Below are positions 1 through 9,040 of a DNA stretch of 64,000 nucleotides, in pieces. The notes beneath the pieces are model-generated. The model was not told where the DNA came from, made no database searches, and worked only from the letters and a program-made list of their open reading frames with translations. Origin of the DNA: Advenella sp. FME57 (GTDB taxonomy: Bacteria > Pseudomonadota > Gammaproteobacteria > Burkholderiales > Burkholderiaceae_B); NCBI RefSeq assembly GCF_014897675.1, contig NZ_JABUXU010000002.1, positions 287,001 through 351,000 on the forward strand. The letters run 5' to 3'. How positions within the stretch are numbered: position 1 is the first letter of the stretch; the number at the start of each line of letters is the position of its first letter. The position numbers and the translations under genes were made by a program.

Positions 1-729
1 TCAGGCAAAGGTATTGAAGCGGCGGCTCGACTGGCGCGCTATAACGCATTCGAACACTGGTCGTTAAATCACGATTGCCATCATATGCTGCTTGCCCATC
101 ATCGTGACGATCAGGCCGAAACCATGCTGCTGCGCCTGTTACGCGGAGCCGGCGTGCAGGGCATGTCAGGGATGGCGGCCCAGACCCGGCGCGGGTCCCT
201 GCGGTTATCCCGTCCATGGCTGGCTGTGGGGCGCAACCGGATCCTGGACGCCGCTGCCCGTTATGAAGCGCAGACCGGATGGATGGCCGTGCAGGACCCG
301 ACCAATCGGGATGAAAAATATACCCGAGCCGCCGTGCGCACCCTGCTTACACCGGTCCTGAATAAGCGCTGGCCCCAGTGGCAGGGGAATCTGCTGCGTC
401 ATGCGCGCGTGATGGCAGAAAGCACCTTGCTGCTGCAAGACCTGGGCGATATGGATCTGCAGCATTGTCTGCTTTCTGAAGACGGACTTGGCTTTTCTCT
501 GGCCCGTTGGCGCGAACTGCCGCAACATCGCCAGGCCAACGTGCTGCGCCAGTGGTTGCATCGCCTGCATATTGCCATGCCTACTGAAGCGCGACTGAAC
601 CAGTGGCTGCTGCAACTGCGGCAAGTGCATGCGCTTGGACACGATCGCAACATTCTGCTGAAGCACCAGGGGTGCCATATCGTATGCCGGCGCGGCCAGG
701 TGAAAGTGCTTCTGGACGATGCAGGCTGA
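1..729 (+). CDS. tilS: tRNA(Ile)-lysidine synthase, 5'-truncated by window edge
   Basis: The reading frame is open from base 1 and ends at a TGA at 727-729. TilS converts the wobble cytidine of the AUA-reading tRNA-Ile to lysidine using ATP, in the cytosol, and is essential. The visible part has the HHRDDQAETMLLRLLRGAG stretch, typical of the N-type ATP pyrophosphatase domain just after the P-loop, followed by the substrate-binding helical part and a C-terminal domain. The first residues (SGKG, the end of the PP-loop being cut off) are consistent with only a short N-terminal piece lying outside the window. Family assignment is firm; the start cannot be seen. Confidence 0.93.
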   Translation, partial: SGKGIEAAARLARYNAFEHWSLNHDCHHMLLAHHRDDQAETMLLRLLRGAGVQGMSGMAAQTRRGSLRLSRPWLAVGRNRILDAAARYEAQTGWMAVQDPTNRDEKYTRAAVRTLLTPVLNKRWPQWQGNLLRHARVMAESTLLLQDLGDMDLQHCLLSEDGLGFSLARWRELPQHRQANVLRQWLHRLHIAMPTEARLNQWLLQLRQVHALGHDRNILLKHQGCHIVCRRGQVKVLLDDAG

Positions 730-1069
730 TCGAGTATGCCAGGCATTCTGGTATGGCGTGGCTCTGTTACTGCGACATTATTGCAACTGTGTATCCATGT
801 ATATTTTTGTTGTAGTCCTCAATATCTAATAAGTGCTTGATTTGGCGTATTTGCATGCGAGCTGCGCGCTCCTGGCCTCATGAGGGCAAACCAACTGGTT
901 CTATACCGATTAAATCACTTGTCGTAATATAAAAAGCATATTGCCCAGCCTGTTGCATGTCAGTCATGCCGGCCCACATGCAGCGACGGCTCATAGTGGC
1001 GCTGTGTGGCGCGCCGGTGCTACAAAAAAAGGAAGATACATAAGACCCCAACCGCCGTTGCAGGACGAT
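730..1069. other. 340-base spacer downstream of tilS
   Basis: I see no convincing gene here. Short open frames exist on both strands but none has a ribosome-binding site with coding-like composition. In related genomes this side of tilS often carries lysC; it is absent here, so the neighbourhood has been rearranged. Confidence 0.4.
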
Positions 1070-1201
1070 ATGATTCCTGCCGTGGTGGAATATCTGAGCG
1101 TTGAGTATGGTGGCCAGGACCGCGCAGCCGCGCATGCCGATTACGAAAAGGCCATGGCCGCGCTGAAAAATCCTGCGGCCGGCGATACCAGCAAAAAATA
1201 G
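1070..1201 (+). CDS. Short hypothetical protein, possibly a gene remnant
   Basis: A 43-residue frame, MIPAVVEYLSVEYGG at its start and ending in a lysine pair, has the strong G/C third-position bias of real coding sequence. The frame is open further upstream (to 941) but that part has no protein-like character, and the region before the ATG has only a weak AGGA. It reads like the C-terminal tail of a larger protein whose front has been lost, or a small acidic helical protein. I do not recognise the family and assign no function. Confidence 0.3.
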   Translation: MIPAVVEYLSVEYGGQDRAAAHADYEKAMAALKNPAAGDTSKK

Positions 1202-1299
1202 CACTGCGAGCACCTTTGGCAAGCGAATGTGGTAGAGTCAAAGCATGCCTGCACTTCACGAATGTGAGGCAGGCATCCTTTTTTTATTCTGGCTTTTTT

Positions 1300-1953
1300 A
1301 TGTCCCATCCTGTTCTCTATTCGTTCCGACGCTGCCCGTACGCCATGCGCGCCCGGCTGGCTATCGCGGCCAGCGCGCAGACCTGCCAATTGCGTGAAAT
1401 CGTTCTGCGCAACAAGCCTGCTGCCATGCTGGCTGCCTCGCCAAAGGGAACTGTGCCGGTATTGATTCTTCCCAATGGGCAGGTGCTTGAACAAAGCCTG
1501 GATATCATGCTATGGGCCTTGCGCCAAAATGATCCATCTGGCTGGCTGGCGCCGGCGGGGTGTTCGCTGGCCGATATGCTGGCGCTCATCGAGTCCTGCG
1601 AGCAGGATTTCAAGTGTCATCTTGACCGCTACAAATATCCGCAACGTTACGATCTTGAACACGGATTGCAGCACCGCACTCAGGCGGCAGGCTGGTTAAT
1701 GACACTGGAAGGCACCCTGAGTCGTACGCCTTATCTTTCGGGTACGCATTGCGCGCTTGCCGACATGGCCATTGCTCCGTTTGTCAGGCAGTTTGCGCAT
1801 ACTGATTTTGCGTGGTTTGAAACGCAGGCCTGGCCGCATGTGCTGCGCTGGCTTGAAAACTGGAAGCAGTCAGCAATCTTTGCGCGGGTGATGCACAAAT
1901 ATGCACCATGGGAAGACGGACAGCCGCCTGTGCTGTTTCCGCCACCTATGTAG
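1300..1953 (+). CDS. Glutathione S-transferase family protein
   Basis: A 217-residue cytosolic protein with a thioredoxin-fold N-terminal domain beginning SFRRCPYAMRARLAI. The CPYA motif is the glutathione-binding, glutaredoxin-like active site, followed by the conserved cis-proline segment (GTVPVL) and the ES/QS loop (LEQSLDIM). The C-terminal half is all-helical, as in GSTs. The start at 1300 places the first strand directly after Met; the frame is open further upstream but adds non-conserved residues. It converges on the LysR gene, overlapping it by 8 bases at the 3' ends. The substrate is unknown. CPYA rather than a Ser/Tyr site points to a reductase or thiol-transferase type rather than a conjugating GST. 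Confidence 0.8.
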   Translation: MSHPVLYSFRRCPYAMRARLAIAASAQTCQLREIVLRNKPAAMLAASPKGTVPVLILPNGQVLEQSLDIMLWALRQNDPSGWLAPAGCSLADMLALIESCEQDFKCHLDRYKYPQRYDLEHGLQHRTQAAGWLMTLEGTLSRTPYLSGTHCALADMAIAPFVRQFAHTDFAWFETQAWPHVLRWLENWKQSAIFARVMHKYAPWEDGQPPVLFPPPM

Positions 1954-2851
1954 GCTGCGCTTCGGCGATCTGATATAGCCAATCCTTGAAGATACGAATT
2001 TTTGGCACTTGGCTTTCATCGGCACGCCAGGACACCGTGTGGGTGACCACATCCATTTCTTTAAAGACACCTTGTCCTAGTTCGATCAGATCGCCGCGGG
2101 CCAACTCGCGCTCGGCCAGGCGTGTACTTTCCAATGCCACGCCCATGCCGTCGGTTGCCGCCGATAGCGACATCGCGGCACGATCAAATGATGGCCGAGG
2201 CCTGGCCGGCAACCGAAGGTTGTTCAAGGTAAACCAGCTGGCCCAGGTCACATTATTCAATTGTGAATCAATCAGAACCAGTTTTTTTATCAGTGCCGCT
2301 GCGTCTGCGCCAGCCTCCACCAACGAGTGTGAACACAAGGGCACATTTCTCTCGGTGCCAAGCGGCTCATTCACAATGCCGGCGCGTTCGATGATCGTGC
2401 CATAACAAATCGAAATGTCCAGTTCGCGCATGCGAACCAGATCCACCTGTTCCGACCCGGTAGTCAGGCGAATCGTAATATCAGGATGCGCTTTCATGAA
2501 ATGCGGCAACTTGGGTCCGAGCCATTTGACGGCCAGGCTGGGGGCGCAATAGAGCGCGAGCACCTGAGCCTTGGGTGCGAGCGACACTTCGGCGCAGGCA
2601 GCTTCAATAACGTCAAATATTCTTGAAAGACTCTCCAGGAACCGCTGGCCTTCGAGTGTGAGCTCTACACGCCGATTGCGCCTGATAAAGAGCGCGCAGC
2701 CAAAATAGTCTTCAAGTTTGCGGACCTGATGACTGATTGCCGATTGGGTCAAATGCAATTCCTGTGCAGCCAGCGTAAAGCTTTTTAAGCGAGCGGCCGA
2801 CTCAAAGGCGCGTAGCAAGGTGAAGTGCGGGATGTTTCTCATATTTTTCAT
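1946..2851 (-). CDS. LysR-family regulator, GcvA-like
   Basis: A LysR-type transcription factor of about 300 residues. The N-terminal winged helix-turn-helix runs through LRAFESAARLKSFTLAAQEL and TQSAISHQVRKLEDYFGCALF, which has the GcvA-subgroup signature (SAISHQVRKLE). The co-inducer-binding domain follows. Two close Met codons are possible (2851 or 2842); a third at 2899 would put the likely operator inside the gene. It is divergent from the class II aldolase gene and probably controls it and the following carrier. The inducer is unknown. Confidence 0.85.
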   Translation of the reverse strand: MKNMRNIPHFTLLRAFESAARLKSFTLAAQELHLTQSAISHQVRKLEDYFGCALFIRRNRRVELTLEGQRFLESLSRIFDVIEAACAEVSLAPKAQVLALYCAPSLAVKWLGPKLPHFMKAHPDITIRLTTGSEQVDLVRMRELDISICYGTIIERAGIVNEPLGTERNVPLCSHSLVEAGADAAALIKKLVLIDSQLNNVTWASWFTLNNLRLPARPRPSFDRAAMSLSAATDGMGVALESTRLAERELARGDLIELGQGVFKEMDVVTHTVSWRADESQVPKIRIFKDWLYQIAEAQPT

Positions 2852-2856
2852 TATCC

Positions 2857-2871
2857 ATGAATCACATTCAT
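2857..2871. promoter_or_regulatory. LysR-type T-N11-A operator candidate
   Basis: The sequence ATGAATCACATTCAT is a perfect 6-base inverted repeat with a 3-base centre, matching the T-N11-A form of LysR recognition sites. It lies between the LysR gene and the divergent class II aldolase gene, just upstream of the LysR start, where an autoregulatory site is expected. Confidence 0.5.
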
Positions 2872-2968
2872 GATTCCATGAAGAACTATCGTTTGTCAAG
2901 GTTGCGGGGGCGTGTGACGATGTGGACGTTCAAAGTTCATCTATTGAGTATTTAACAGGAGAAAACGC

Positions 2969-3808
2969 ATGGCAGCTGTACTTGAAAAAACCGATATTGC
3001 GCTCGATGACGGTCGTGTATCCATTTACCAGCCTGAACAAAAAGAGTTGATCTTTCCCGAGCTCCCGCAGTTTACGACTGTATCGGCGCACAGGCAGCAT
3101 TTGAAAGAACGGCTTGTCGCCGCTTGCCGTGCATTTGCCTTGCAGGGCTACGACTACGGGTTTGCCGGACACCTGACCATTCGGGATCCGGAAGACCCGG
3201 GGCTGTATTGGACCAATCCGATGGCAGTTCATTTTTCACAAGTAAAGGTATCAAACCTGATTCTTGCCGATCACACCGGCAAGGTTGTCGAAGGCAGGCA
3301 CGCCATTAACAGGGCAGGGTTTGTCTTGCACGCAGCCGTACACGAGCAGCATCAGGATATTGTTGCCATGTGCCATGCACATACGGTGTACGGAACTGCA
3401 TTTGCAGCTTTGGGAAAACCACTGGCGCCCATCAGTCAGGATGCAGCTGCGTTTTTTGAAGATCATGTGGTGATCGGCGACGAAGCCGGGCAGGTCGCGG
3501 TAGAGGTCAAGGCTGGGCATAAAGTGGCCAATGCATTTGCCGGCGTGAAAGCGGCAATTCATCAGAATCACGGCTTGCTGACGGCGAGCCGTCACAGCAT
3601 AGAGGCTGCGGCATTCTGGTTTATTGCACTTGAGCGTTGCTGCCAGCAGCAACTGATGATCGAGGCAACCGGGATTACGCCTCGCCTGGTAACGCCAGAG
3701 CGCGCACGTTATAGCCGGGAACATGTGGGCAGTGAATACATCGGCTGGCTGCATTTCCAGGCAATCTGGGATCAACTGGTGGCTACGCAGCCTGACATGT
3801 TTGATTAA
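2969..3808 (+). CDS. Class II aldolase/adducin family protein
   Basis: A 279-residue zinc-dependent class II aldolase/adducin-fold enzyme. Seen in the sequence are the N-terminal GYDYGFAGHLTIRD segment, the metal-ligand CHAHTVYG motif and a third His in IHQNHGLLT, all diagnostic of the fold. Family members act as sugar-phosphate aldolases, epimerases or aromatic-acid decarboxylases. With an MFS organic-anion carrier directly downstream and a Rieske oxygenase system nearby, a hydroxyacid or aromatic-acid decarboxylase or lyase role is plausible but not shown. The start is supported by a good AGGAG about 8 bases upstream. It is divergent from the LysR gene. Confidence 0.85.
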   Translation: MAAVLEKTDIALDDGRVSIYQPEQKELIFPELPQFTTVSAHRQHLKERLVAACRAFALQGYDYGFAGHLTIRDPEDPGLYWTNPMAVHFSQVKVSNLILADHTGKVVEGRHAINRAGFVLHAAVHEQHQDIVAMCHAHTVYGTAFAALGKPLAPISQDAAAFFEDHVVIGDEAGQVAVEVKAGHKVANAFAGVKAAIHQNHGLLTASRHSIEAAAFWFIALERCCQQQLMIEATGITPRLVTPERARYSREHVGSEYIGWLHFQAIWDQLVATQPDMFD

Positions 3809-3915
3809 TGTTTATTTGGCAGCGTTTCACATGACCCGCGTCATGCGAAGCGAACAAGCTTGAGATGACAACAATCGGGCCGGCCAAATAATCCTTTTTT
3901 TCGGTGGAGACAATA

Positions 3916-5289
3916 ATGCAGATTGAAAATGATGTTGAACAAGGTGCTGTCAAAGACGAGGCAGGGCTATACAGGAAAGTGATGTGGCGGTTATTGCCAT
4001 TTCTCTTTCTTTGTTATATGTGCGCATATCTAGACCGTATCAATGTGAGTTTTGCCAAATTACAAATGTTGAATGATCTGTCGTTCAGCGAAGAAGTTTA
4101 CGGATTGGGCGCCGGGATATTTTTTGTGGGCTATTTGTTGTTTGAGGTGCCAAGCAATCTGATACTGTTGCGTGTCGGCGCGCGACGCTGGATTGCCAGG
4201 ATCATGGTGACCTGGGGAGCGCTATCGGCCTGCATGATGTTTGTGACTACACCAACCAGTTTTTATATTCTGAGATTTTTGCTGGGGGTCGCTGAAGCCG
4301 GTTTTATTCCCGCCATTTTGCTGTACCTGACGTACTGGTTTCCATCATCACGCAGAAGTAAAGTGACCGCTCTGTTCCTTACCGGCATTCCTATGTCAGG
4401 TGTGATTGGCGGACCACTGTCCGGCTGGATATTGAATGGTATGGGCGGCGTATATGGCCTGACGGGATGGCAGTGGCTGTTTGTGCTGGAAGGCATTCCG
4501 ACCGTTCTTGTCGGTATTATTGCTTTTTTCTATCTGGATGACCGGGTATCTGACGCCAAATGGCTCAATGCTGCAGAAAAACGGCTGATAAGCTCGAACC
4601 TGGATGCGGACAAGCAGAGCCACCAATTGCATTCAGTCAAAGAAGGCTTGCTTGATCCTAAAATCTGGCTGATGAGCTGCATTTATTTCTGTTTCACCAT
4701 GGGACTGTATGGCGTGAGTTTCTGGCTGCCGTCGCTGATCAAGGCTACCGGTGTAAACGATCCTCTCAATATCGGACTGCTTACCGCAATTCCGTATGCA
4801 GCCGCAACGCTGACAATGATTCTGGTCAGCCGACGCTCGGACGAAAAGGGCGAACGCAGGTGGCATCTGGCCATCCCGGGTATCGTGGGCGCGCTGAGCC
4901 TATGCGCGAGTGTCGTCTTTGCCCATAGCCCGACAATTGCTATTGTTGCATTAACGATAGGAACGATGGGAGTGATGACAACCATTTCCCAGTTCTGGAC
5001 GTTGCCGCCGGCTATTCTGGGGGGAGCGGCGGCGGCTGCCGGGATTGCGCTTGCAAACTCGGTCGGGAGTATCTCGGGTGTGGTCAGTCCATATCTGATC
5101 GGCTGGTTTCAGACCCATACCGGCGCTACCGGTGGCGGCGTGTATGGCTTGGCGATCAGCATGTTGATCGGTAGCGCGCTGGTCTTTGCCGTCCCGGGCA
5201 GAATGGTGAACAGTAAAAAGCAAGCAGCAACGAAGGCTCAGAACGAGACAGGGAGCGTGCGCCGGCCCATTGTTACGGCAGAAATCTGA
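3916..5289 (+). CDS. MFS transporter, anion:cation symporter type
   Basis: A 457-residue inner-membrane carrier with about 12 hydrophobic segments. The first loop reads LDRINVSFAKLQM, the signature of the ACS (phthalate/tartrate/hexuronate) branch of the major facilitator superfamily, and a long polar loop separates the two six-helix halves. The ATG at 3916 is chosen because GGTGGAG sits 6 bases before it; a GTG at 3904 would fall on that site. It likely imports the organic acid processed by the neighbouring enzymes. It lies 107 bases after the aldolase gene and probably belongs to the same LysR-controlled unit. Confidence 0.87.
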   Translation: MQIENDVEQGAVKDEAGLYRKVMWRLLPFLFLCYMCAYLDRINVSFAKLQMLNDLSFSEEVYGLGAGIFFVGYLLFEVPSNLILLRVGARRWIARIMVTWGALSACMMFVTTPTSFYILRFLLGVAEAGFIPAILLYLTYWFPSSRRSKVTALFLTGIPMSGVIGGPLSGWILNGMGGVYGLTGWQWLFVLEGIPTVLVGIIAFFYLDDRVSDAKWLNAAEKRLISSNLDADKQSHQLHSVKEGLLDPKIWLMSCIYFCFTMGLYGVSFWLPSLIKATGVNDPLNIGLLTAIPYAAATLTMILVSRRSDEKGERRWHLAIPGIVGALSLCASVVFAHSPTIAIVALTIGTMGVMTTISQFWTLPPAILGGAAAAAGIALANSVGSISGVVSPYLIGWFQTHTGATGGGVYGLAISMLIGSALVFAVPGRMVNSKKQAATKAQNETGSVRRPIVTAEI

Positions 5290-5313
5290 TTGCTGTAACG
5301 ACAAGCAGAGTGA

Positions 5314-6000
5314 TCAGGCTGTGTCCTGGTTGCTTTGCTGTTTGAGTACTTCATCCAGTCGTTTTACCAGACTCACACGGGCGCGACTGGTATGTAAATC
5401 GGTCAGTTCCACCGCGCGTTTGCTGTCACCTTCGGCGATTGCGTTGGCAATGGCTTCATGTTCATCCCAAATGGATTGCCGTTGTGCAGACGATTGCAGC
5501 ACCGCACCCATGACTCGTCGCAAATGGTTCCAGTGCACCAGCGCGCTTTCGGCAATCAGCGGATTGCCCGAAGCCTGGTATATGGCGGTATGAAAGGCAA
5601 TGTCCGTATCGATAAGCGCTTTGACCACACCACTTTTGGAGGCTTGACGACCATTAACGATCAGTTCCGGATCTATTTCTGCCTTGCGCTCGGCAGCAAG
5701 ACGAACCGCAAGCATGTCCAGCGCGCCCCGGATTTCGTAAAGCCTGCCGGTCCAGTCAGGGTCCAGAGGAGATACCAAAATGCCTCTTCCTGGCGCGTCC
5801 TGAACAAATCCGTCTTTTTTCAGTAAGCGTAATGCCTGTAGCACCGGCGAGCGGGAAACCGCCATCTGTTCGGCGATCTCTTCCTGGGTGATGCGCATTC
5901 CCGGCGCAAGAGTGCCATCGCTAATTGCGTCAAGTAGCGCTTTATACACTTCGTCTACGTAGTCGGGACGAGACTGCAGTTTCATAAGTTTGTTGTTCAT
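5314..6000 (-). CDS. GntR-family repressor, FCD subfamily
   Basis: A 228-residue regulator. The N-terminal winged helix is typical GntR (DAISDGTLAPGMRITQEEIAEQMAVS and SRSPVLQALRLLKKDGFV), followed by an all-helical FCD ligand-binding domain with the usual metal-binding His residues (DTDIAFHTAIYQASGN). FCD regulators respond to small carboxylic acids and usually repress. It is divergent from the Rieske oxygenase genes, with a cluster of TGTATAC sites between, so it is the likely controller of that operon. It converges with the MFS gene. Confidence 0.87.
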   Translation of the reverse strand: MNNKLMKLQSRPDYVDEVYKALLDAISDGTLAPGMRITQEEIAEQMAVSRSPVLQALRLLKKDGFVQDAPGRGILVSPLDPDWTGRLYEIRGALDMLAVRLAAERKAEIDPELIVNGRQASKSGVVKALIDTDIAFHTAIYQASGNPLIAESALVHWNHLRRVMGAVLQSSAQRQSIWDEHEAIANAIAEGDSKRAVELTDLHTSRARVSLVKRLDEVLKQQSNQDTA

Positions 6001-6108
6001 GATGCTCTTTTAACACGTCTGTGTCTGATAACGCCGCCGGTCACGGATGCAACATTGCAGGACAAGCGCCGGAGCGTCCGATTCATTTTACAAATTGTAG
6101 TGCATTAT

Positions 6109-6197
6109 CTGTATACAGAATACAAACACAAGGGTTTACCCATATGTACAGCGTTCAGTTGGCGTTTTATTCTTTGTATACAGAGTTCAGTATACAT
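6109..6197. promoter_or_regulatory. Cluster of GTATAC palindromes, likely GntR operators
   Basis: Three related palindromic sites lie between the GntR gene and the oxygenase: CTGTATACAG at 6109-6118, TTGTATACAG at 6174-6183 and CAGTATACAT at 6188-6197. FCD-type GntR proteins commonly bind short palindromes with a TNGTATACNA-like core, so these are strong candidates for repressor sites controlling both divergent genes. Confidence 0.6.
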
Positions 6198-6253
6198 TAA
6201 ATCAATAATTTAACCCGCAATGGGAATTCACAACCTTTAGAGGAAGCGATGAA

Positions 6254-7816
6254 ATGAGCAGACCAATGGATAAAGCAGAACAGGGCCGAGGCGCCGGCGC
6301 CGCAGGTGCAGTGACAAAAAAACTGATTCCTTACGGCGGCTATTACACCAACAAGATTCCAGGCCATGATCCGGAATTGACCGAGGTGGGGCCGGGTACA
6401 CCGATGGGAGAATACATGCGCGGTTTCTGGCATCCGGTTTGCATGGCAATGGAATTGACCGACACGCCCCGTTTTTTGAAAATCCTGGGCGAAGAGCTGG
6501 TGGCTTTCAAGGACGGGAGCGGGCGCATTGGTTTGTTGCATGCGCATTGTGTCCATCGCGGCGCTTCGCTGGAGTATGGGGCCATTCAGGAACGCGGCAT
6601 TATGTGTTGTTATCACGGCATGGTGTTTGATGTTGACGGTACCTGCCTGCGTGCGCCGTTTCCCAAAGGCGAAGAAAAAGAAGCAGAGAAATTTGCCTGT
6701 TCGATTCAACAGGGGGCCTACAAAGCGGTGGAACGTAACGGACTTATTTTTGCGTACATGGGCCCGCCGGATAAAGAGCCGCCTTTTCCCGAGTGGGAAG
6801 GAAATTTCACCGTTGCACAAGGTGATGAACTGGTGCCGTTCAGCAATTTCCAACATTGCAATTGGCTGCAGGTCCAGGATAATGCGGCAGATAATTATCA
6901 CACCATGGCACTGCATGCAGCAAAAAATGTGGTCGATGGGCATTATCAAGGCACGACCTTTGATGAAGTTGGCGCCGCTTCTATGGAGGTGCCGCCTGAT
7001 ATGCAATTTATTCCTGTACACCAGGGCCGCAGCCTGGCTTGCTCAGGGGCCCGGCGAGTGGACAAGGACCGTTTGTTTATCCGCGTACAGCACCAGATAC
7101 TGCCGAATTTGAGCCTGCATGCATATACCTCGGAAGATGGTTCGAATAAAAAGTTGTTCAGCCGCTTTCATATCATCCGCTGGACCGTACCCGTTGATGA
7201 TGAAAATGCCAAAATGATCGGATGGCGCGTCATGGGTCCAGGGATCGACACGCGTAGCGTGGGAGACAAAGGCATGGTCGGCTATGAAAGCATCGATTTT
7301 CTGGAGGGTCAGGTTGCCATGCGCCGACCCGAGCGTTTTGGCAAATATAAGCTGGAAGATATGCCGCCCATTCCACCCAATCACCGGGAGCGGGCCAATT
7401 ATAAAGAATGCCAGTATGCACCAGGCGATTATGAAGCCATTATCAGCCAGCGCCCGATTGCTATCCATGCGCTGGAAAACCCGACCAAATTCGACGCCGG
7501 TTTGTACATGTTCAGGAAACTGTTGCGGGATGGCATTCGGGGGACTAACCCGGCCGCGTCAGCCGACGGATTCAGGCAGTGGTTACTGGAGACGGGCGGT
7601 GCACCCAATAGTTATTGCTCGGGCAACGTCTTTGATCTTCCTGTAGCGGAGACCGTTGAGGCTGAAGTGGCGCAGCGTCGATTTGTCGCCAAGCAGATTG
7701 TTGCCATTCTAACTGAAAGCGACAAGCACACGGGCCCTGCCCGGGCGGACTTCGTACGCGACAGGATGGAACTGCTGGAAAAAACGGCGAAAGACACTTA
7801 CGGTAAACAGGTGTAA
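6254..7816 (+). CDS. Rieske non-heme iron oxygenase, large subunit (phthalate dioxygenase-like)
   Basis: A 520-residue terminal oxygenase for ring hydroxylation or O-demethylation of an aromatic acid. The Rieske [2Fe-2S] centre is C99-V-H101 and C118-C-Y-H121. The mononuclear iron site is D209/D213 with H216 and H221 (NYHTMALH). It most resembles the alpha3 phthalate dioxygenase/vanillate demethylase group, which works with a single reductase, as found next door. At 520 residues it is longer than the roughly 440 usual for phthalate dioxygenase, the excess being C-terminal. The start follows AGAGGAAGCGATGAA. The substrate cannot be read from sequence. Confidence 0.88.
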   Translation: MSRPMDKAEQGRGAGAAGAVTKKLIPYGGYYTNKIPGHDPELTEVGPGTPMGEYMRGFWHPVCMAMELTDTPRFLKILGEELVAFKDGSGRIGLLHAHCVHRGASLEYGAIQERGIMCCYHGMVFDVDGTCLRAPFPKGEEKEAEKFACSIQQGAYKAVERNGLIFAYMGPPDKEPPFPEWEGNFTVAQGDELVPFSNFQHCNWLQVQDNAADNYHTMALHAAKNVVDGHYQGTTFDEVGAASMEVPPDMQFIPVHQGRSLACSGARRVDKDRLFIRVQHQILPNLSLHAYTSEDGSNKKLFSRFHIIRWTVPVDDENAKMIGWRVMGPGIDTRSVGDKGMVGYESIDFLEGQVAMRRPERFGKYKLEDMPPIPPNHRERANYKECQYAPGDYEAIISQRPIAIHALENPTKFDAGLYMFRKLLRDGIRGTNPAASADGFRQWLLETGGAPNSYCSGNVFDLPVAETVEAEVAQRRFVAKQIVAILTESDKHTGPARADFVRDRMELLEKTAKDTYGKQV

Positions 7817-7886
7817 ACGATCAGGCGGGCAGGCAGCCCGCCGTGAGCACGTTTCCAATAACGATATCAAAGATGGTAGACACGAT

Positions 7887-8885
7887 ATGAGCACAGATAT
7901 AGCGACGAATCCGGCGAGCGCGACAGCGTCAACGCTTTCATTGATGGTCAGGCAGATCCGTTATGAGGCCACCGGCATCCATTCATACGAATTGGTTCAT
8001 CCGCAGGGTGATGATTTGCCGGTATTTACTGCCGGGGCGCATCTGGATATACACATACAGCCAGGGCTGATCCGGCAGTACTCGCTTTGTAATGATCCGA
8101 CGGACACAAAGCGCTACGTCATTGCTGTTCTGAAGTCCGAGACCGGGTTGGGTGGCTCAAAAACCTTGCATGAAACGCTAAGGGTGCAGGACATGGTTAA
8201 AGTCAGTGTGCCGCGCAACCATTTTCCGCTGCAGCCAGACGCCAGAAAAATCCTGCTTCTGGCAGGAGGCATTGGCATTACGCCCTTAAAATCGATGATC
8301 CACACCCTTGATAAATGGTCGATGGATTATCAATTGCATTACTGTGCGAGGGACGCGTCCTGTGCTGCTTTCACCGCCGCTTTCGCTGACCATGCAAAGG
8401 TGCATTTGCACTTCGACAACGGCGACCCGGCCCGAGGTTTGGATATTGCGGCGCTGCTGAACGCTTCAGAGGACGGCACACACGTGTATTTTTGTGGTCC
8501 CCCCGGCTTTATGCAAGCCTGTTCGCAGGCAACACAGGAATGGCCCGACGGGACAGTTCACTGTGAGTATTTCAAGGCGCCAGTGGCTGAGCGTAAAGAT
8601 AAAGAATCGGATTCAGAATTTGACGGCCGCTTTAAGGTGAGAATAGCCAGTACGGGGCAGCAGATCGGTGTGCCTGCCGATAAAAGTTTGGTAGAGGCGC
8701 TGGCCGACGCTGGAATAGAGCTGGAGACGTCCTGCGTTTCAGGCTTGTGCGGGATGTGCAAAGTTCGCTATCTGGAGGGCGAGGTCGACCATCAGGACTA
8801 CATTCTGAGCCCTGATGAGCAATCCGAATATCTGACTGCGTGTGTTTCCAGAGCGAAAAGCGAACTGCTGGTGCTTGATCTGTGA
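7887..8885 (+). CDS. Phthalate dioxygenase reductase-like protein
   Basis: A 332-residue electron-transfer partner of the upstream oxygenase. The order is FMN-binding barrel (IRQYSLCND), NAD-binding domain (LLAGGIGITPLKSM and YFCGPPGFM) and a C-terminal plant-type [2Fe-2S] domain with ligands C283, C288, C291 and about C319 (SCVSGLCGMC and TACVSRA). This order, with ferredoxin last, defines the phthalate dioxygenase reductase/VanB family. It moves electrons from NADH to the Rieske centre. It sits 70 bases after the oxygenase gene, almost certainly in one operon. Confidence 0.9.
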   Translation: MSTDIATNPASATASTLSLMVRQIRYEATGIHSYELVHPQGDDLPVFTAGAHLDIHIQPGLIRQYSLCNDPTDTKRYVIAVLKSETGLGGSKTLHETLRVQDMVKVSVPRNHFPLQPDARKILLLAGGIGITPLKSMIHTLDKWSMDYQLHYCARDASCAAFTAAFADHAKVHLHFDNGDPARGLDIAALLNASEDGTHVYFCGPPGFMQACSQATQEWPDGTVHCEYFKAPVAERKDKESDSEFDGRFKVRIASTGQQIGVPADKSLVEALADAGIELETSCVSGLCGMCKVRYLEGEVDHQDYILSPDEQSEYLTACVSRAKSELLVLDL

Positions 8886-9040
8886 AGTTTGCGATGACCC
8901 ATGGCCGAGCCTGCGTTTTGTGGTGTCGGCCGCCAGGCCATGAAGCGATAGCGCCGGCAATCCTGTGTTCATTGCATTGCTCAATCCATTAGTTGAGCCG
9001 ATCAATTGGCCAGATTAGTTACCCAGATTAATCGGCCCCA

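Noticed and set aside
6197..7021. 274-codon minus-strand frame opposite the Rieske oxygenase
   Set aside because: It is antisense to clear Rieske motifs and has no recognisable content.
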